From contig JAKBBA010000213.1 of the NCBI GenBank assembly GCA_021808665.1, positions 1-5,052 on the forward strand: 5,052 nucleotides of DNA. The letters run 5' to 3'. Every line of letters begins with the position of its first letter. Within the stretch, counting starts at the first letter, position 1. Positions 4,769 to 5,052 of the stretch are shown here, piece by piece. This DNA is from Actinomycetes bacterium. GTDB lineage: Bacteria; Actinomycetota; Acidimicrobiia; Acidimicrobiales; Palsa-688. Position numbers and translations under genes: made by a program. The notes beneath the pieces are model-generated. The model was given only the letters and a program-made list of their open reading frames with translations, ran no database searches and had not been told where the DNA came from.

Positions 4769-5052
4769 GGGACGGCTCCGGAAGTGCGGGTTCTATCTTG
4801 GCGTTGGCCAGGAAACGCAGATCCGGGTGGTAATCGGCTGCGAGATGGAAGTAATACCAGGTGTCGGCGACGTTGGTATGCCCCAGGTGCAGGCTCAGGT
4901 AGGTGACCATCGTTTCGGGGTCCCGGCCGGCACGTGCCCACCTGTTGATCGTCTCGACGACATGGCCGTGACGCAGATCGTATGGCCGCGGTGGTGAGCC
5001 TGGGTTGGCGACGACCGCAGCGCCGACAGCGTCGAGCAGTTCGCGGAACCAG
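4755..5052 (-). CDS. Tyrosine recombinase, second gene of a RIT-like set (RitB-like), 5' part outside window
   Basis: The last 98 codons of a leftward recombinase gene, from 5051 to TGA at 4757-4755; the N-terminal part lies beyond the right edge. The visible catalytic motifs are YDLRHGHVVET (the H/YxxR box with Tyr in the usual His place, then Arg), the long insert NRWARAGRDPETMVTYLSLH, LGHTN with the second His, and ADTWYYFHL. The nucleophile is the second Tyr of that pair, nine residues after the LGH histidine. The pattern 'LLS.YLGH...ADT.WY' with a Trp/Tyr pair resembles RitB proteins and Tn554-type TnpA/TnpB. It overlaps the next recombinase gene by 14 bp. Replacement of the box II His occurs in some active family members, so loss of activity should not be assumed. 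Confidence 0.85.
   Translation of the reverse strand, partial: WFRELLDAVGAAVVANPGSPPRPYDLRHGHVVETINRWARAGRDPETMVTYLSLHLGHTNVADTWYYFHLAADYHPDLRFLANAKIEPALPEPSHGVR

Larger units (their letters stand above)
3663..5052 (-). mobile_element. Recombinase-in-trio (RIT)-like element, one end plus two recombinase genes
   Basis: Two leftward, overlapping tyrosine recombinase genes end at 3749, just inside a tip built from inverted GGGATAA repeats. A chain of overlapping tyrosine recombinases in fixed order with palindromic ends is the definition of RIT elements (related to Tn554 tnpA/tnpB). Only the second (partial) and third genes are in the window; the first gene and the other end should lie to the right. 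The boundary is put at 3663 because IstA homology ends there and the first GGGATAA copy begins there. The exact base is uncertain, because CGGGAT could belong to istA, to the element, or to both. Confidence 0.72.

Overview
High-GC DNA with strong G/C bias at third codon positions, a leaderless-type promoter and an F420-type PPOX oxidoreductase; together these point to an actinobacterium (inference; no rRNA or other taxonomic marker is present).

Left part (1-2446) is ordinary chromosomal gene content. A short helical protein probably reads leftwards off the window edge (183 to 1, minus strand). After a 222-bp intergenic region with a strong hairpin comes a tight rightward operon: an ArsR/SdpR-type repressor (406-747), a DUF2071 (YqjF-like) protein that overlaps it by 4 bp and starts at GTG (744-1502), and an Rv2061-like PPOX-class flavin/F420 oxidoreductase (1531-2076). 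An inverted repeat, TTAGC-N6-GCTAA, overlaps the predicted -10 box just before the repressor start, so the operon looks autoregulated. Convergent to it, with overlapping stop codons, is the 3' part of a DCC-family (DUF393) thiol-disulfide oxidoreductase gene (2446 to 2073, minus strand).

Right part (2447-5052) is a nest of mobile elements. The DCC gene is cut at 2446/2447, where three GTGAGCCG repeats with a 22-23 bp period start behind a 5'-TG. I read this as the left end of an IS21-family element. It carries a small antisense HTH gene (2758-2534) and then istA (from 2922). istA matches the family only to about residue 249 and is itself cut near 3663. There begins a palindrome-rich tip followed by leftward genes for two overlapping tyrosine recombinases (4768-3749 complete; 5051-4755 partial). 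This fits the B and C genes of a recombinase-in-trio (RIT) element whose remaining part lies beyond the right edge.

The order of events is therefore: IS21 element into the DCC gene, then RIT-like element into istA. The most interesting unexplained parts are the RIT tip (palindromes plus helically phased TTGGGGC repeats), the antisense HTH passenger with its own operator inside the IS21 left end, and the ArsR-controlled DUF2071/PPOX pair facing a DCC gene.
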